From CAUPWF01 sp964367905 (GTDB lineage Bacteria; Bacillota; Clostridia; Lachnospirales; Lachnospiraceae): a stretch of DNA of 25,712 nt. The first letter of the stretch is position 1, and each line of letters opens with the position of its first letter. The translations under genes and the position numbers were made by a program. Shown here piece after piece: positions 23,190 to 25,712 of the stretch. Where the stretch lies: the NCBI GenBank assembly GCA_964367905.1, contig CAYIZP010000042.1, positions 1-25,712 of the forward strand, read 5' to 3'. The notes under the pieces are model-generated. The model was not told where the DNA came from, searched no databases, and was given only the letters and a program-made list of their open reading frames with translations.

Positions 23190-25115
23190 ATGACCATACG
23201 CAAGATGAGTTTGTTTTTTATCATTACTTCACTTTTTTATCTGCTGGTAATCGGGATCAAGCCTGGTACGGTGGATGTTCTCAGCGTGTCTGAAATAGAG
23301 CAGACGGATTTAAGCAAGGACTATGTCTTATTAAATGCTAAGATAGCAGACTGGTATCCGAATGAATTATATGAGCCAAGGGACTTTTCTTCTTCGCAAC
23401 CGATACTTACAGATGAAGAAGCCAAATACGGCACATATCGCATTTGTATAAATCTGCCTGTAGGTAAAACCTATGGCATTACAGGTCTGTCTTCGGACTA
23501 TGCGCAAAAGCTGTATGTGAATGGAGAACTGCTTTCGGAAATTGGGGTGGTAAGTTCCGAAGCGTCAGAGTTCACTCCGAAAACCGATTATTATTCCGTT
23601 TATTTTACACCGCAAACGGGCACGACAGAGATCGTCTTGCAACTCGCCTATCATAACCATACATACGGGTATTTCAAAGATGTATACTTGGCAGAGCAGG
23701 ATGTAATCATCGAGCGAAACAGAGCCGAATTCTTAAGTAATGGTCTCATCCTAGGGGTGCTCCTAGCTTTTGTGATATTCTTCCTTGGGATGTTTTTGAG
23801 TTATACCGAAAGAATTAGTTTTCTCTGGTTTTCCCTCGCCTGCCTTTGTGCTGCGGTGCATTATTCTATATATTTTAGCAAAGATATTATGGCTTTATTA
23901 TCAGGCTTGTCATGGTATGTTTTGCATAAGGTAGAGTATCTATCACGGATCGGCTTTTATTTCTTCTTGATTCGTCATGTGTTGTCTGTATTGAAACTGA
24001 AATTGTCAAGGTGGACGAATGGTATCTTCTATGGTGGGTTTATAGTGAGTTTGTTATTTTATGTCCTCGCACCGTCTACGATATACACGAGGTGCGTTTA
24101 TGTTTTTGGAGCGGTCATGACAATCATATTGCTTGTGGTTACAGCTTGCATTTTGTGGCGAGGATACCGAGATAAATTGTATGTCCACAGAGAAAATCTA
24201 ATTGTCAGTTTGAGTACGCCGCTCATGGTGGCGACATGGCTTACCGAGGCTATTACCTATCATGGTATTTCATATTATGTTCAACCCTATATCACGATGC
24301 TCATCGTGTTCTTCAACGCCATTGCGCTGACGATGCAGTTTTCACGCACCGAGCATGAATTGGCTCGTTCGAAGATGAGGGAAAAGGAAATCGCGCAAAA
24401 TGCCCTCGTGCTTGAGAATATCAACCATATGAAAACCGAATTTTTCCATAAAATGGCACATGAGATTAAGACTCCGCTTGCGATCATGAGTGGATATGCG
24501 CAGTTGACCAATAAACAAATCAAAAATGAGGAAACAAATGAGGAAACGATATTAAATCTCAAAGTCATTTCCTCCGAAGCAAATAGACTTGCGCAACTTG
24601 TATCCAACCTTATGGAAATGCCGACGACTCCGATCTCAAAAGCAGTGCTCAACGAAGTGTCGGTAGCGGAATATCTGCACTACGCCTCGGTGGTGTGCAG
24701 AGGGCTCTTAGAGAAAAGGGGCAACAAACTCAGAATCAAAGGGGATACCCAGCGGCATATTCTAGGCAATATGGAGATGCTGGTTCAGATGATGATTAAT
24801 CTCACCGTAAATAGCAATAAACACATGGAAGATGGAGAGTTTACGATAGAAGTTAGCGAAGAAAACTCTGGCGATGCCGTGGTGTTTTATGTTCGTGATA
24901 CAGGATGTGGTATCCCCAGTGAATATGCCGATAAAATCTTCGAAAAAGGATTTACCACAAATGGCACAAAGGGATTGGGGCTTTCGATCTGTAAGGAAAT
25001 AGCCGAACTTCACAAGGGGGAGATTGTTCTTGTGACAGAAACGGGTCAAGGTGCTGCATTTAAAATCACCATACCGACTTATAAAATGCAGGAAGAAACA
25101 TCGGGAAAGGAATAG
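23190..25115 (+). CDS. 7TM sensor histidine kinase
   Basis: A 641-residue membrane sensor kinase. After an N-terminal hydrophobic segment (7-24) comes an extracellular domain of the 7TMR-DISM type (about 30-180; TYRICINLPVGKTYGITGLSS, YVNGELLSEIG). Seven predicted helices follow (about 183-385), then a short coiled coil, a HisKA domain with the phospho-accepting His424 in HKMAHEIKTPLAIMSG, and an ATPase domain. The N box is INLTVNSNKH (Asn537 and Asn541), G1 is DTGCGIP and G2 is GTKGLGLSI. The sensor probably detects a carbohydrate or diffusible ligand outside the cell. A response regulator gene follows after seven bases but is truncated, so the kinase has no intact local partner. Its codon use is visibly richer in GC than the operon before it. 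Confidence 0.92.
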   Translation: MTIRKMSLFFIITSLFYLLVIGIKPGTVDVLSVSEIEQTDLSKDYVLLNAKIADWYPNELYEPRDFSSSQPILTDEEAKYGTYRICINLPVGKTYGITGLSSDYAQKLYVNGELLSEIGVVSSEASEFTPKTDYYSVYFTPQTGTTEIVLQLAYHNHTYGYFKDVYLAEQDVIIERNRAEFLSNGLILGVLLAFVIFFLGMFLSYTERISFLWFSLACLCAAVHYSIYFSKDIMALLSGLSWYVLHKVEYLSRIGFYFFLIRHVLSVLKLKLSRWTNGIFYGGFIVSLLFYVLAPSTIYTRCVYVFGAVMTIILLVVTACILWRGYRDKLYVHRENLIVSLSTPLMVATWLTEAITYHGISYYVQPYITMLIVFFNAIALTMQFSRTEHELARSKMREKEIAQNALVLENINHMKTEFFHKMAHEIKTPLAIMSGYAQLTNKQIKNEETNEETILNLKVISSEANRLAQLVSNLMEMPTTPISKAVLNEVSVAEYLHYASVVCRGLLEKRGNKLRIKGDTQRHILGNMEMLVQMMINLTVNSNKHMEDGEFTIEVSEENSGDAVVFYVRDTGCGIPSEYADKIFEKGFTTNGTKGLGLSICKEIAELHKGEIVLVTETGQGAAFKITIPTYKMQEETSGKE

Positions 25116-25122
25116 ATATAAT

Positions 25123-25263
25123 ATGGCAAATATATTACTGGTGGAGGACGATCCACACCTGAATAATATCAATCGGCAAGCACTTGCATGCGAGGGTTAT
25201 ACAGTGCTATGTACGACAACGGTACGAGAGTGCCTTGAAACCTTGCGAGGACGAACGTGCTAA
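25123..25263 (+). pseudogene. truncated response regulator
   Basis: The 46-residue frame begins MANILLVEDDPHLNNINRQAL and continues YTVLCTTTVRECLETLRGRTC before TAA at 25261-25263. This is the first third of a receiver domain: the acidic pair is present, but the phospho-accepting aspartate, the remaining receiver and the DNA-binding output domain are missing. AAAGGA precedes the ATG, and the spacing from the kinase gene is seven bases, as in an intact kinase-regulator pair. The sequence after 25263 has no receiver-like continuation in any frame I read, so a deletion or insertion junction lies close to 25258-25264. Confidence 0.85.
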
Positions 25264-25385
25264 ATGGTAACATTTATTTATGCTCAAAAACTTAGATTAC
25301 AATAACAAACAATAATGTATGATGACAACAGATTGCTTAGAAAACGATAAATCATAATATTATAACGATAAAAGGAGAAATTACA

Positions 25386-25712
25386 ATGGCACAAAGCATA
25401 TTTGAAAAAATGGGTGGAAAATATATCAAGGTTGGCGATTACTATGTACCAGACTTCGGACAGTTTGATGAAGATACCGAGCCAGTTGATGAAAGACCTT
25501 TAGGAAAATACGGAATGATGCGTGAAACCTATCTCAAAGAACATAGAAGTCCTTTGTATAATCATCTGCTACTTAGTGGCGAGCTACACTCCCACTTGCG
25601 TGATGTAAACGAGCAAGCACAAAACTTGCTTGATAGATTATTACCACAATACAAGGCAAGTCAAGGTGTGACAGAAGAACTCAAGTCACAAGACCAGTTA
25701 CTTTGGGTCGGA
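25386..25712 (+). CDS. tnpV: TnpV-family transposon protein, 5' part
   Basis: The frame from ATG 25386 stays open to the right edge (109 codons). It begins MAQSIFEKMGGKYIKVGDYY and contains ERPLGKYGMMRETYLKEHR, YNHLLLSGELHSHL and GVTEELKSQDQLLWVG. These match the TnpV proteins carried by clostridial mobile elements of the Tn4451 group and related integrative elements. The role of TnpV is not established; it accompanies the recombinases of these elements. AAAGGAG at 25371-25377 is the ribosome binding site. Its position right after a truncated response regulator suggests that a mobile element has inserted or been rearranged here. The family assignment is from memory of family sequences; no search was possible. 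Confidence 0.82.
   Translation, partial: MAQSIFEKMGGKYIKVGDYYVPDFGQFDEDTEPVDERPLGKYGMMRETYLKEHRSPLYNHLLLSGELHSHLRDVNEQAQNLLDRLLPQYKASQGVTEELKSQDQLLWVG

Overview
The window looks like chromosomal DNA of a low-GC, Gram-positive anaerobe of the Clostridia, most likely Lachnospirales-like. The evidence is the AT-rich codon use, strong AGGAGG-type ribosome binding sites, lipoprotein signal peptides on both binding proteins, a clostridial type of lone pilin, an AbgT transporter, a MutS2-type ATPase and a TnpV gene. This placement is inference; no rRNA or tRNA is present to confirm it.

Layout. (1) 1-1560: the 3' part of an arylsulfotransferase-like gene, a strong terminator, a 240-base gap with possible gene relics, and a lone type IV prepilin gene. 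(2) 1571-8634: a catabolic or nitrogen-scavenging cluster. It holds a class III aminotransferase, a polar-amino-acid ABC importer (lipoprotein, ATPase, permease), a cytidylate-kinase-like protein, a PucR-type regulator and a group III iron-containing alcohol dehydrogenase. Together these would import an amine, transaminate it to an aldehyde and reduce the aldehyde to an alcohol. Taurine to sulfoacetaldehyde to isethionate is the most attractive candidate; an omega-amino acid such as GABA or beta-alanine is the alternative. (3) 8659-13120: a membrane diguanylate cyclase, a convergent small membrane protein with a potassium-transporter-like pore segment and an RCK_C domain, and an abgT transporter gene broken by a one-base shift in a G run.

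(4) 13131-15553: a MutS2-like ATPase on the minus strand that ends before the Smr nuclease domain, preceded by a 470-base gap with a minus-strand promoter and two minus-strand terminator-like hairpins. (5) 15472-23070: an AraC-type regulator followed by a tightly coupled operon. The operon encodes two MalF/MalG-type permeases, a family 1 binding lipoprotein, a glycerophosphodiesterase-family enzyme, a MATE exporter and a CehA/McbA-type PHP metallohydrolase, but no ABC ATPase. It reads as an import, cytoplasmic hydrolysis and export route for a phosphodiester or related ester. (6) 23117-25712: a 7TM sensor histidine kinase with visibly richer GC, a response regulator cut off after 46 residues, and the start of a tnpV gene that runs off the right edge. 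This end looks like a mobile-element scar.

The best candidates for something undescribed are the aminotransferase/Fe-ADH cluster with its embedded kinase-like protein, the GDPD-MATE-PHP operon, the Smr-less MutS2 with its structured upstream region, and the single-pore RCK_C membrane protein.
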